Below the pieces are notes generated by a model. The model was not told the origin of the DNA and ran no database searches. It was given only the letters and a program-made list of their open reading frames with translations. Positions 1 through 7,638 of a stretch of DNA of 10,813 nt are shown here, piece by piece. Positions within the stretch are counted from its first letter, which is position 1; every line of letters begins with the position of its first letter. The DNA is from an uncultured Flavobacteriales bacterium. GTDB taxonomy: Bacteria > Bacteroidota > Bacteroidia > Flavobacteriales > BACL11. The position numbers and the translations under genes were made by a program. The DNA lies in assembly GCA_950069165.1 (NCBI GenBank), contig CATMIT010000053.1, forward strand, positions 1 to 10,813, in the 5' to 3' direction.

Positions 1-614
1 AATTAGAGCACAATATGTATGTGAATCTTGGAATAGGCATTCCAACCCTAGTGGCTAACTACATTCCTAAAGGAATTGATATTGAGTTTCAGTCAGAGAA
101 TGGATTACTAGGAATGGGCCCTTTTCCTTTTGAAGGAGAGGAAGACCCAGATTTGATAAATGCAGGAAAACAAACTATTACCACCATGCCAGGAGCTGCT
201 CTTTTTGACTCCGCTACTTCCTTTGCTATGATAAGAGGTAGGCATGTTCAGCTTACCGTTTTGGGGGCCATGGAGGTGTCTGAAAATGGTGATATTGCCA
301 ATTGGAAGATTCCTGGAAAAATGGTAAAAGGTATGGGGGGCGCAATGGATTTGGTGGCTTCTGCCGAAAATATTATTGTTGCCATGATGCATACCAACCG
401 ACAGGGAGAAAGTAAAATCTTGAAAAAATGTACACTGCCCATTACTGGAGTAAACTGTATAAAAAAAGTAGTGACTAATTTGGCAGTTTTAGAGGTTACT
501 GAAAAGGGGTTTAAACTCTTGGAAAGAGCACCAGGCGTAAGGGTGGAAGAAGTTATTGCAGCAACTCAGGCCGAATTAATTATTGAAGGAAATATTCCTG
601 AAATGCAACTCTAG
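1..614 (+). CDS. scoB: Succinyl-CoA:3-ketoacid-CoA transferase, beta subunit (5'-truncated by window edge)
   Basis: This is the B subunit of the heterodimeric 3-oxoacid CoA-transferase, which moves CoA from succinyl-CoA to acetoacetate in ketone-body and short-chain fatty-acid use in the cytoplasm. The frame is open to the left edge (LEHN precedes the first Met at 15), and the sequence begins inside the conserved N-terminal stretch MYVNLGIGIPTLVANYIP. The true start therefore lies outside the window and roughly 15-20 residues are missing. The family's catalytic glutamate is in SENGLLG (Glu28 counted from the Met at 15). GPFP, the TMPGAALFDSA block and the C-terminal APGV segment are all present. 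The A subunit normally lies directly upstream, but that cannot be seen here. The gene converges on the ABC ATPase gene with 7 nt between the stop codons. Family assignment is secure. Confidence 0.95.
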   Translation, partial: LEHNMYVNLGIGIPTLVANYIPKGIDIEFQSENGLLGMGPFPFEGEEDPDLINAGKQTITTMPGAALFDSATSFAMIRGRHVQLTVLGAMEVSENGDIANWKIPGKMVKGMGGAMDLVASAENIIVAMMHTNRQGESKILKKCTLPITGVNCIKKVVTNLAVLEVTEKGFKLLERAPGVRVEEVIAATQAELIIEGNIPEMQL

Positions 615-623
615 AGTTGTTTT
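601..623. terminator. Hairpin at convergent gene junction, probably a bidirectional terminator
   Basis: CAACTCTAGAGTTG (606-619) is a perfect 14-bp palindrome. It can fold as a 5-bp stem with a CTAG loop, extended by a G-T wobble and by AAA (601-603) pairing with TTT (621-623) around one bulged T. On the + strand it is followed by TTTT. The loop contains the scoB stop codon, and the ABC ATPase stop (622-624) abuts its other side. Position and T-tract fit an intrinsic terminator serving both converging genes. The stem is short and not GC-rich, so its strength is uncertain. Confidence 0.5.
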
Positions 624-2421
624 ACCCAACCTTTACCCCTTTACTTTCCAAATGTCTTTTAATATCTTCTAATTTTCCTTCAGGGATAGCATCAATTAAT
701 TTTTGGGTATAAGGTGTTTTTGGCTCATTATAAATTTGGTCGGCATCTCCTAATTCTTCAATTTTACCATCTTGCATAACCATCATTCTATCACTCATGT
801 ATTTCACTACCGATAAATCGTGAGAAATAAAAATATAAGTCAAGCCAAATTCTTCTTTTAGCTCATTCAACAAGTTTAATACTTGTGCTTGCACCGAAAC
901 ATCTAATGCAGAAACCGACTCATCACAAATGATAAACTTAGGGCTTACCGCCAATGCTCTAGCAATACCAATTCTTTGTCTTTGTCCTCCTGAAAATTCG
1001 TGTGGATATCTGTAAAAATGGGAAGGATCTAAACTCACTTTAGCCAATAATTCTTCAACTCTTTTCTTTCTCTGCTCGTCATTTTCTAAAATTTTATGGA
1101 CTTGCATAGGCTCCATTATGGCATTTCCAATAGTCATTCTTGGATTAAGTGAAGAGTAAGGGTCTTGAAAAATAATTTGTACTTCTTTACGGAAATTTCT
1201 TAGCTCAGCTGCATTCATTTTAGCAATATCATTGCCTTTGTAAATCATCTCTCCCTCTGTTGGTTCTTCCAATCGGATAATAGTACGCCCAATTGTTGTT
1301 TTCCCACAACCACTTTCCCCAACAAGCCCTAAAGTTTCCCCAGGGAAAACATCAAATGATACAGCATCTACCGCTTTAACATAGCTTGTAATTCCTCCAA
1401 AAAATCCGTTTCTTATGGGAAAATAGGTTTTTAAATTTTTGATTTGCATTATAGGCTCTTGAGCAAATAATTTTTCTTGTTTCGCTTTTCTATCGCTATT
1501 TGGAATGGCCAAATCTTTAGTGAATTCCGCCACAGAAATATTGTTATCAATAACTTCCCCGTTTTCATCTTCTTTCATAAAGTCAGAAACAGTTGGTAAG
1601 AAAGTATATCGCTTATCTAGAGGTGGACGACAAGCCAAAAGTCCTTTGGTATAAGGATGTTGAGGATTAGTAAAAATATCCCAAACATTACCTTGCTCTA
1701 CAATTTTACCTTTATACATTACCACAACTTTGTCAGCCAATTCCGCAATTACACCCAAATCATGTGTAATAAACATGATTCCCATATCTCTTTCTCTTTG
1801 CAGTTTTTGCATCAGTTGTAAAATGGTTTTTTGTACCGTTACATCTAGTGCAGTAGTTGGCTCATCAGCAATAAGTACAGATGGTTGGCAACTCATAGCC
1901 ATGGCAATCATCACTCTTTGCTTTTGTCCCCCAGAAATTTGGTGGGGATAAGTGCTAAAAATCCGTTCCGGATCTGGTAATTGTACCTCTTCAAAAAGAC
2001 TTATTGTTAATGCTTTTGCAGCTTTTTTATCCAATTTTTGATGCAAGACAATGGCTTCCATTACTTGGTCACCACAAGTAAAAACGGGATTTAAAGAGGT
2101 CATTGGTTCTTGAAAAATCATAGCAATTTTATTTCCTCTGAATTTTCGCATTTCCTTTTCTGAGATTGCTAATAAATTAGTAGTTTCTCCATTATTCTGA
2201 TGAAAAATTATTTCTCCGCCACTAATAATTCCAGGAGGAGAAGGAATTAATCGCATAGAGGAAAGAGCCGTAACTGATTTGCCTGAACCAGACTCTCCAA
2301 CTATTCCAATTGTCTCCCCTCTGTTTAAGGTAAAACTCACATCATTTACCGCTTTTACAGTTGTTCCTTCCGTATGAAATTCAGTAACTAAATTTTTAAA
2401 TTCTAATAATGTATTTCCCAT
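622..2421 (-). CDS. Double-ATPase (DppD-DppF fusion type) subunit of a peptide/nickel-family ABC transporter
   Basis: A 599-residue protein with two ABC ATPase domains in one chain, as in YejF or GsiA, predicted to power import of oligopeptides or similar solutes at the inner membrane. Domain 1 has Walker A GESGSGKS (42-49), signature ISGGQ (162-166), Walker B with DEPTTALD (186-193) and H-loop His220. It is followed by the oligopeptide-type C-terminal segment NPQHPYTKGLL (from 252). A linker of about 50 residues leads to domain 2, with Walker A GESGCGKT (368-375), signature FSGGQ (476-480), Walker B with CDESVSALD (499-507) and His534. Serine replaces the usual proline after the catalytic Glu501, while the catalytic residues themselves are kept. 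No permease or binding-protein gene lies in the window, so the substrate is unknown. The gene follows the exonuclease gene after 46 nt. Confidence 0.92.
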   Translation of the reverse strand: MGNTLLEFKNLVTEFHTEGTTVKAVNDVSFTLNRGETIGIVGESGSGKSVTALSSMRLIPSPPGIISGGEIIFHQNNGETTNLLAISEKEMRKFRGNKIAMIFQEPMTSLNPVFTCGDQVMEAIVLHQKLDKKAAKALTISLFEEVQLPDPERIFSTYPHQISGGQKQRVMIAMAMSCQPSVLIADEPTTALDVTVQKTILQLMQKLQRERDMGIMFITHDLGVIAELADKVVVMYKGKIVEQGNVWDIFTNPQHPYTKGLLACRPPLDKRYTFLPTVSDFMKEDENGEVIDNNISVAEFTKDLAIPNSDRKAKQEKLFAQEPIMQIKNLKTYFPIRNGFFGGITSYVKAVDAVSFDVFPGETLGLVGESGCGKTTIGRTIIRLEEPTEGEMIYKGNDIAKMNAAELRNFRKEVQIIFQDPYSSLNPRMTIGNAIMEPMQVHKILENDEQRKKRVEELLAKVSLDPSHFYRYPHEFSGGQRQRIGIARALAVSPKFIICDESVSALDVSVQAQVLNLLNELKEEFGLTYIFISHDLSVVKYMSDRMMVMQDGKIEELGDADQIYNEPKTPYTQKLIDAIPEGKLEDIKRHLESKGVKVG

Positions 2422-2447
2422 TTTATATTTAATTTTTATGTGGATAA

Positions 2448-2469
2448 AAGTAGTTTTTAAATTCTACTT
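2448..2469 (-). promoter_or_regulatory. Small dyad plus -7-like box between exonuclease and ABC genes
   Basis: Read leftward, AAGTAG and CTACTT form a 6-bp inverted repeat around a 10-nt AT-rich loop, overlapping the exonuclease stop codon and running into TTTTA. That fits a weak intrinsic terminator. The right arm also gives TACTTTTA, one mismatch from the Bacteroidota -7 consensus TAnnTTTG, about 25-30 nt before the ABC start. The 46-nt gap, the largest in this gene run, is where a separate promoter for the ABC gene would be expected. No convincing -33 box was seen. Confidence 0.25.
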
Positions 2470-3187
2470 ATACAAACTCAATATTTTTTTCTAAAATTAA
2501 TGATTCCCCTTTATATTTCAACAGGAGTTGCGCCACAGTTAAGGCATCTTTTTGGCAATAGATTTTAATGCGCTCTAAATCTTTTTCTTCCCAATATACT
2601 TTGGCTACTTGGCTTCCGTCAATATCGTCTTTTGGAGTAGGGATATCAAAAAGTGCTGCTAATAATTTGATAGAAGTATAGTGTTTGTAATCCCCAAATT
2701 TCCATAATTCCATAGTGTCCAAATGATTGACTTCCCATGGTTTTTTACCTGCAATATCCAATAGTTTAGGCAGTTTCAGTCCATTGATAAGCGTTCTTCT
2801 GGCAATAAAAGGAAAGTCAAATTCCTTCCCATTATGGGCACAAAGTTGATGTTGTTTTTTGTTGAATTGGGCATTTAATAAAGTGTTAAAATCAGCAATA
2901 ATTTGCTTTTCGTCATCTCCATAAAATGATTTTATTCTGAAATGATTATCCCCTTTTTCCTTAAATAAATAACCAACAGAAATACAGATTATTTTGGCGA
3001 ATTCAGCCATTATCCCCCCCTTAATTTTGTAATATTCCGCTGGCGAATATTCCTCCTTTCTTTGCCAAGTAGTTTTCTCTTCCCAAAGTTTCTGAAATGT
3101 AGCGTCCAAATCTTCAAAATTTGCTTCAGAAGATACTGTTTCAATATCCAAAAAAAGAATGTTTTTTATTTTAATGTTAGCCAACAT
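2468..3187 (-). CDS. Predicted 3'-5' exonuclease, PolB-exonuclease-like (DEDDy, DnaQ fold)
   Basis: A 239-residue stand-alone exonuclease domain resembling the proofreading domain of family B DNA polymerases (the family described as predicted 3'-5' exonuclease related to PolB). The three acidic motifs are visible: ExoI FLDIET (Asp14, Glu16), ExoII HNGKEFDFPFI (Asp124) and ExoIII YCQKD (Tyr210 and Asp214), the tyrosine marking the DEDDy class. A further acidic site, HLDTMELW (Asp157), is typical of this family. There is no polymerase domain, so it is not a truncated polymerase. The expected role is trimming of DNA 3' ends in repair, but the physiological substrate is not known to me. The start codon is 2 nt after the serine-hydrolase stop, which indicates translational coupling and a shared mRNA. 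Confidence 0.85.
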   Translation of the reverse strand: MLANIKIKNILFLDIETVSSEANFEDLDATFQKLWEEKTTWQRKEEYSPAEYYKIKGGIMAEFAKIICISVGYLFKEKGDNHFRIKSFYGDDEKQIIADFNTLLNAQFNKKQHQLCAHNGKEFDFPFIARRTLINGLKLPKLLDIAGKKPWEVNHLDTMELWKFGDYKHYTSIKLLAALFDIPTPKDDIDGSQVAKVYWEEKDLERIKIYCQKDALTVAQLLLKYKGESLILEKNIEFV

Positions 3188-3189
3188 AG

Positions 3190-4341
3190 TTAAGGATACA
3201 TTTCTAGTGCAGCATCAATAAAAGCATAAAAATCATCATGGTTCATATCGTCTAACAAATTTCCATAATTTCTTCCTAAACGTACTATAATCATATTTTT
3301 TTCAGGGATGCAAATCACATATTGTCCCCACAATCCTCTGGCGTAATAAATGTATAATCCTTGCCTTTCAGCAATCCAGAACTGAAAGCCATAATTTACA
3401 TTTTTATTTCCTTTTTCATCCAACAAATCTTCAATTGAAGTAGCATCTTTGACATAAGAACTATCCAAAATTTGGACCCCATTCCAATTCCCTTGATGCA
3501 TGTAAAGTTTTCCTAATCTGGCAAAATCTCTTGCATTAGAGTTGATACAACAAAAACCTTTTTCATCTCCACCAGCCACATCCGTATTCCAAAGCGCAGG
3601 ATGTTTAGCCCCCATTGGTTTCCAAAGTTTTTCTGATGCATATTCGCTTATGGTTTGTCCTGTTGCGCTTTCCACAACAAAAGTTAAAATTTGTGTGCAG
3701 GAGCTATGATATTTAAATACTTTTCCTGGCGCTTCAACTACTTTTAAATTCATCATCAAACCCTTTAAATCACCTCCATAATATGCCTCAGCAGTTTGCC
3801 CAATAGGGTTGTAATAATCTTCCGTCCAATTAAGCCCCGAACTCATAGTGAGTAAGTTTTTTATAGTGAGCTCGGCATTTCCACCTTCACAAAAGTCAGG
3901 TAAAAAATCGCATACTTTTTGATCTATGCTTTTAATCTTCCCATCTTTAATGGCCACCCCAATTAAAGACCCAACAAAACTTTTTGCCATGGAAAAAGAG
4001 TTGGACATGGTATCGGCTGAATAGCCGTGCCAATACCGCTCATATTGTATGCTATCGTTAATGATTACCATAAAAGCAACTGTTTCTAAACTATCATTTA
4101 CTGGCTTAATAAAATCTGGCAATTCTGCATTATTGTAATTATCTGCAATCGCCCATTTTTGATGTGTTCCTGCTTCAATTGTATTGGTCGGAAAATGAAC
4201 AAAGTCAGAAATATATGAAGACGGATGCCCTTTTAAATAAGTAACAGAAATTGCTTTATACATCCATGACTTTCCGCTAATTATAATCAATAGGTTAAGC
4301 AGCACGAAAAGGACTAAAAGATATTTTAATATTTTTTTCAT
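3190..4341 (-). CDS. Membrane-anchored serine hydrolase, beta-lactamase class C/PBP4*-like family
   Basis: A 383-residue member of the beta-lactamase fold family (PF00144 type). The N terminus MKKILKYLLVLFVLLNLLII is a lysine-rich start plus hydrophobic stretch, so the enzyme is probably exported and held in the inner membrane with its catalytic domain in the periplasm. The nucleophile motif is SMAK (117-120, Ser117 and Lys120) and the second motif is YHS (211-213). The region RGLWGQ (335-340) probably stands in for the usual KTG/HTG motif. MSSGLNW is the hallmark after the active site. Such proteins can be esterases, D-aminopeptidases or peptidoglycan hydrolases, and true drug resistance is not implied. 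I chose the Met at 4341 because it is 1 nt after the lipB stop and gives a clean signal-anchor. A start at 4362 would add MKWKLFK and overlap lipB by 20 nt. Confidence 0.85.
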   Translation of the reverse strand: MKKILKYLLVLFVLLNLLIIISGKSWMYKAISVTYLKGHPSSYISDFVHFPTNTIEAGTHQKWAIADNYNNAELPDFIKPVNDSLETVAFMVIINDSIQYERYWHGYSADTMSNSFSMAKSFVGSLIGVAIKDGKIKSIDQKVCDFLPDFCEGGNAELTIKNLLTMSSGLNWTEDYYNPIGQTAEAYYGGDLKGLMMNLKVVEAPGKVFKYHSSCTQILTFVVESATGQTISEYASEKLWKPMGAKHPALWNTDVAGGDEKGFCCINSNARDFARLGKLYMHQGNWNGVQILDSSYVKDATSIEDLLDEKGNKNVNYGFQFWIAERQGLYIYYARGLWGQYVICIPEKNMIIVRLGRNYGNLLDDMNHDDFYAFIDAALEMYP

Positions 4342-4342
4342 T

Positions 4343-5038
4343 TTAAATAATTTCCATTTCAAATAAATTAATCAAATGAACTTTGAGTTTGTTTTTCACC
4401 TCTTCAATGGAGAGTACTTTTCCTAATTCTTTTTGCAGGGAAGTTACACTTTTATCAGTAATTCCACAAGGAACGATATTCCCAAAATAAGATAAATCAG
4501 TATTTACATTAAAAGCAAAACCATGCATAGTAACCCATCTACTACTTTTTACGCCAAGCGCACATATTTTTCTAGCTTTTGTAGTGCCCACATCAAACCA
4601 AACTCCCGTTTCGCCTGGGGACCTTTCGCTTTCTAATCCATATTCTTTCAAAGTCAGTATTACTGATTCTTCCAAAAGCCGCAAATATTTATGAAAATCG
4701 GTAATGAAATTGTCCAAATCTAAAATAGGATAACCTACAATTTGCCCAGGGCCATGATAGGTAATGTCTCCTCCTCTGTTTATTTTATGAAATGTAGCCC
4801 CTCTTCTTTTTAGATAATCTTCATTAACCAAAAGGTTTTTTTCATCCCCGCTTTTTCCCAGAGTATATACGTGGGGATGCTCACAAAAAAGCAAATGATT
4901 TTTGGTTACAGCTGTCTTATTTTCTTTTCGGTTGGCAGACTTTACCGCTAAAATTTCTGCAAAAAGCGCTTCTTGATAATCCCAACATTTTTTGTAATCA
5001 ATCAGTCCTAAATCTTGAAACGCAACTTTCTTGTTCAT
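4343..5038 (-). CDS. lipB: Octanoyl-[acyl carrier protein]:protein N-octanoyltransferase
   Basis: LipB moves the octanoyl group from acyl carrier protein to the lipoyl domains of pyruvate and 2-oxoglutarate dehydrogenase and the glycine cleavage H protein, the first step of de novo lipoate assembly before LipA. The 231-residue protein carries the family signature RGGDITYHGPGQ (88-99), the catalytic lysine in KICALG (Lys157), the MHGFAFNV segment (171-178) and the acyl-thioester cysteine in VPCGI (Cys191). Length and motif spacing are normal. Its ATG overlaps the stop of the upstream isomerase gene by one base (TAATG), a classical translational-coupling junction. The serine-hydrolase gene follows 1 nt after its stop. 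No lipA is in the window. Confidence 0.96.
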   Translation of the reverse strand: MNKKVAFQDLGLIDYKKCWDYQEALFAEILAVKSANRKENKTAVTKNHLLFCEHPHVYTLGKSGDEKNLLVNEDYLKRRGATFHKINRGGDITYHGPGQIVGYPILDLDNFITDFHKYLRLLEESVILTLKEYGLESERSPGETGVWFDVGTTKARKICALGVKSSRWVTMHGFAFNVNTDLSYFGNIVPCGITDKSVTSLQKELGKVLSIEEVKNKLKVHLINLFEMEII

Positions 5039-6027
5039 TAAATTTTTCCTAATTCTCCTTTCAAAAAATTGATTACATCAATCTCAATTGCATCTACATC
5101 ATTCATTTCAGACAAATACCAACTCACCCAATCGCCTAGGTTAATGTGGTATAATGAGTTTTCAATTACAGAATCTCCTTTACTCCAGATTTCTGAAATA
5201 TTATCAGTGTATTCAGAAATTACTTTTTTATTTATATCCATTCGGATTTGGTTTCTTTCATAATCACATTTGTTACGGAAAAAGACAACCGCTAAATTGT
5301 CAACATTGGTACGCCATCCTAATAATTCATTATGATTCATTTCAGGAACAACATGGTGCCAACAGAGCATTTTAGAGTTTTCATTTATTTGCTGGCGAAA
5401 ACGAATAGCAACCCCTTCAAAGCCATTCGCCACATAAATTACAGGTGTCTGTTTGTACATTTTTTTTGCCAATTCCATTGCTTGTTTTTGAATGTTAGTT
5501 TTTTCTGTATCTAGCAATGCAATTGCTTTGTCAAAGTAAGCCTTAAAAGAATCATCAATAATTCCGTAATGATTCAACATAAAAAACAGTTCGGTAAAGG
5601 CATAGCCAAACATAGCTCTTGGCGGCTGGTTTCCCGGGATAATGATACTATTGTAATTGTTTTCTTCCGCAATGGTTTTTAATTTCCCCCCTGAAGTAAT
5701 CACAGCAATTTCCGCTCCTTTTTCCTGGCAGTTTTCCAAAGCAAAAAGGGTTTCTTCTGTATTTCCTGAATACGAATTTGCAATAACAAGCGTGTGCTCA
5801 TTCACAAAATTAGGAATGCTGTAATCCTTAGTAGCAGCAATTGGGATATTCACTTTGGGAGAAACTATATCGGCTACAATTGTTCCGCCTATTCCAGAGC
5901 CCCCTAAACCACAAATCAAAACATTTCTAATTTCTTTATTGTAAGGAGTTAAATTGCTATTGTTCGCAATCTCAATCGCCTCTTTTAAATGATTGGTAAA
6001 ATCATTTATATAATCGTTCATTTTCAT
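5038..6027 (-). CDS. Bifunctional phosphoglucose/phosphomannose isomerase (SIS-domain, archaeal-type PGI/PMI)
   Basis: A 329-residue SIS-domain isomerase of the PGI/PMI family, expected to interconvert glucose-6-phosphate or mannose-6-phosphate with fructose-6-phosphate in the cytoplasm. The phosphate-binding motifs are GLGGSGIGG (40-48) and SGNTEE (87-92), followed by PPRAMFG with Arg137. Glu216 in NENSK and His232 in MNHNE have the same 16-residue separation as the catalytic Glu203/His219 pair described for the Pyrobaculum enzyme. It is much shorter than the unrelated-length classical Pgi (about 550 residues). It is the first gene of the leftward operon. A second in-frame ATG at 6021 (MNDYIND) is an alternative start. 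Whether it is the main glycolytic isomerase of this organism or serves sugar-nucleotide synthesis cannot be told from the window. Confidence 0.9.
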   Translation of the reverse strand: MKMNDYINDFTNHLKEAIEIANNSNLTPYNKEIRNVLICGLGGSGIGGTIVADIVSPKVNIPIAATKDYSIPNFVNEHTLVIANSYSGNTEETLFALENCQEKGAEIAVITSGGKLKTIAEENNYNSIIIPGNQPPRAMFGYAFTELFFMLNHYGIIDDSFKAYFDKAIALLDTEKTNIQKQAMELAKKMYKQTPVIYVANGFEGVAIRFRQQINENSKMLCWHHVVPEMNHNELLGWRTNVDNLAVVFFRNKCDYERNQIRMDINKKVISEYTDNISEIWSKGDSVIENSLYHINLGDWVSWYLSEMNDVDAIEIDVINFLKGELGKI

Positions 6028-6030
6028 AAT

Positions 6031-6038
6031 AAAATATA
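6031..6038 (-). promoter_or_regulatory. Possible -7 box for the leftward operon
   Basis: Read leftward this is TATATTTT, one mismatch from TAnnTTTG. It ends only 3 nt before the isomerase ATG at 6027. Used as a -7 box, it would give a nearly leaderless transcript and favour the ATG at 6021. No clear -33 TTG was found. It is reported because the 64-nt divergent gap must hold a leftward promoter and this is the best match seen. Confidence 0.2.
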
Positions 6039-6086
6039 GATGTTAAAAGAAGCCGAAATTACGAAATAATAGGATAAAAGAATTCC

Positions 6087-6094
6087 TATATTTG
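6087..6094 (+). promoter_or_regulatory. Bacteroidota -7 promoter element of lysS
   Basis: TATATTTG matches the Bacteroidota housekeeping -7 consensus TAnnTTTG exactly and ends 15 nt before the lysS ATG at 6110, predicting a leader of only about 10 nt. The expected -33 TTG, 17-23 nt further upstream, is not evident (only TTAC at 6059-6062). Because the box itself contains the TTG at 6092, an upstream start there would lie inside the promoter. This supports the ATG at 6110. Confidence 0.6.
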
Positions 6095-6109
6095 CAAAAA
6101 ATTTATCGC

Positions 6110-7633
6110 ATGAACAAAGCCCTTTCTGAACAAGAAATCGTCAGAAGAGAATCTCTTCAAAAATTAAGAGATTTAGGAATTGAGCCTTATCCAGCAGCAA
6201 GGTTTGATGTAGATATTACATCCAAACAAATCAAAGAAAATTACAAAAAAGGAAAAGAGCAAAAGGTGGTGATTGCCGGAAGACTAATGAGCAAGAGAAT
6301 TATGGGAAAGGCCTCTTTTGCAGAATTACAAGATGCTGACGGAAGAATTCAACTTTATTTAAATAGAGATGTAATTTGTGAGGGAGAGGACAAAACCATG
6401 TACAATACAGTTTTCAAAAAATTGTTGGATATTGGGGATATTATAGGCGTGATAGGAGTGGTATTTACTACAAAAGTAGGGGAAATATCCGTAAAAGTTA
6501 AAGAATTAAAAGTGCTTACTAAATCATTACGTCCTTTGCCCTTACCAAAAGTTGATGCAGACGGAACCATACATGATGCCTTTACTGATCCTGAAAAAAG
6601 ATACAGACAAAGATATGTGGATTTGGTGGTGAATCCTGAGATCAAAGATACTTTTATCAAGCGTACACAGCTTACAAATTCAATGCGCTCATTCCTGAAT
6701 GAAAAAGGATATTTGGAAGTTGAAACGCCAATTTTACAACCCCTTTATGGAGGTGCTGCAGCAAAGCCGTTCAAAACGCATCACAATACTTTGGATATGG
6801 AATTATACCTTAGGATTGCGAACGAACTTTATTTAAAAAGATTAATCGTTGGTGGTTTTGATGGAGTATATGAATTCTCAAAAGATTTCAGAAATGAAGG
6901 AATGAGTCGTTTTCATAACCCTGAATTTACACAAATGGAATTGTATGTAGCTTATAAAGACTACACTTGGATGATGGATTTGGTAGAAGAAATGGTAGAA
7001 AAAATTGCTATGGACTTACATGGTAAAACGGAGGTTGAGGCAGGAGATAATATTATAAACTTCCAAAGACCATGGAAACGCTACACCATGTATGAAGCGA
7101 TTGAGCATTTTACTGGAATTGATATTTCAAAAATGGACGAGAAAACTATGTCTGAAACGGCTAAAAAATTAGGAGTAACCGTGGATAAAAGCATGGGAAG
7201 AGGAAAATTAATTGATGAGATTTTTGGTGAAAAATGTGAAGGACAATTAATACAACCCACTTTTATAACCAACTATCCTGTAGAGATGTCGCCACTTGCC
7301 AAAAAACACAGAGAGCATGAAGGTTTGGCAGAGCGTTTTGAAGCAATTTGTAATGGAAAAGAAATCTGTAATGCATTCTCAGAATTAAACGATCCAATTG
7401 ACCAGAGAATAAGATTTGAAGATCAGTTAGAGCTTGGAAAAAGAGGAGATGATGAAGCAATGCTACTAGATGAAGATTTCCTTAGAGCGATTGAATACGG
7501 AATGCCTCCAACAGCTGGTTTGGGAATTGGAATTGATAGATTATCTATGATTATGACAAACTCAAACTCAATACAAGATGTGCTTTTCTTCCCACAAATG
7601 AAGGCGGAGAACAAAACCAACTCTGAAGAATAA
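6110..7633 (+). CDS. lysS: Lysyl-tRNA synthetase, class II
   Basis: This enzyme charges tRNA-Lys with lysine in the cytoplasm. The 507-residue protein has an N-terminal helix, an OB-fold anticodon-binding domain (about residues 53-140, with FAELQDADGRIQLYL), and a class II catalytic core. Motif 1 is around GYLEVETPILQ (200-210) with the following GGAAAKPF. Motif 2 is FRNEGMSRFHNPEFTQME (260-277). Motif 3 is PPTAGLGIGIDRL (466-478). Length matches E. coli LysS (about 505). A longer reading from TTG at 6092 would add six residues (MQKIYR) but would start inside the -7 promoter box, so it is rejected. gpsA follows after 5 nt and is probably co-transcribed. Confidence 0.97.
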   Translation: MNKALSEQEIVRRESLQKLRDLGIEPYPAARFDVDITSKQIKENYKKGKEQKVVIAGRLMSKRIMGKASFAELQDADGRIQLYLNRDVICEGEDKTMYNTVFKKLLDIGDIIGVIGVVFTTKVGEISVKVKELKVLTKSLRPLPLPKVDADGTIHDAFTDPEKRYRQRYVDLVVNPEIKDTFIKRTQLTNSMRSFLNEKGYLEVETPILQPLYGGAAAKPFKTHHNTLDMELYLRIANELYLKRLIVGGFDGVYEFSKDFRNEGMSRFHNPEFTQMELYVAYKDYTWMMDLVEEMVEKIAMDLHGKTEVEAGDNIINFQRPWKRYTMYEAIEHFTGIDISKMDEKTMSETAKKLGVTVDKSMGRGKLIDEIFGEKCEGQLIQPTFITNYPVEMSPLAKKHREHEGLAERFEAICNGKEICNAFSELNDPIDQRIRFEDQLELGKRGDDEAMLLDEDFLRAIEYGMPPTAGLGIGIDRLSMIMTNSNSIQDVLFFPQMKAENKTNSEE

Positions 7634-7638
7634 TTATT

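Noticed and set aside
108..442. Leftward frames of 64-94 codons within scoB
   Set aside because: Antisense shadows of a conserved enzyme, with no family resemblance in the translations.
3190..4341. Reading the serine hydrolase as a beta-lactam resistance gene
   Set aside because: Only the fold-level motifs (SxxK, YxS) are present, the third motif is atypical, and the operon context is housekeeping. The family includes many esterases and peptidases.
5069..5514. Several rightward open frames of 60-73 codons inside the isomerase gene
   Set aside because: They are antisense to a strongly supported SIS-domain enzyme, have no recognisable motifs and no promoter or ribosome-binding context.
6092..6109. 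Upstream TTG extension of lysS (six extra residues)
   Set aside because: The TTG is the last three bases of the TATATTTG -7 box, and the protein starting at ATG 6110 matches the normal LysS N terminus.
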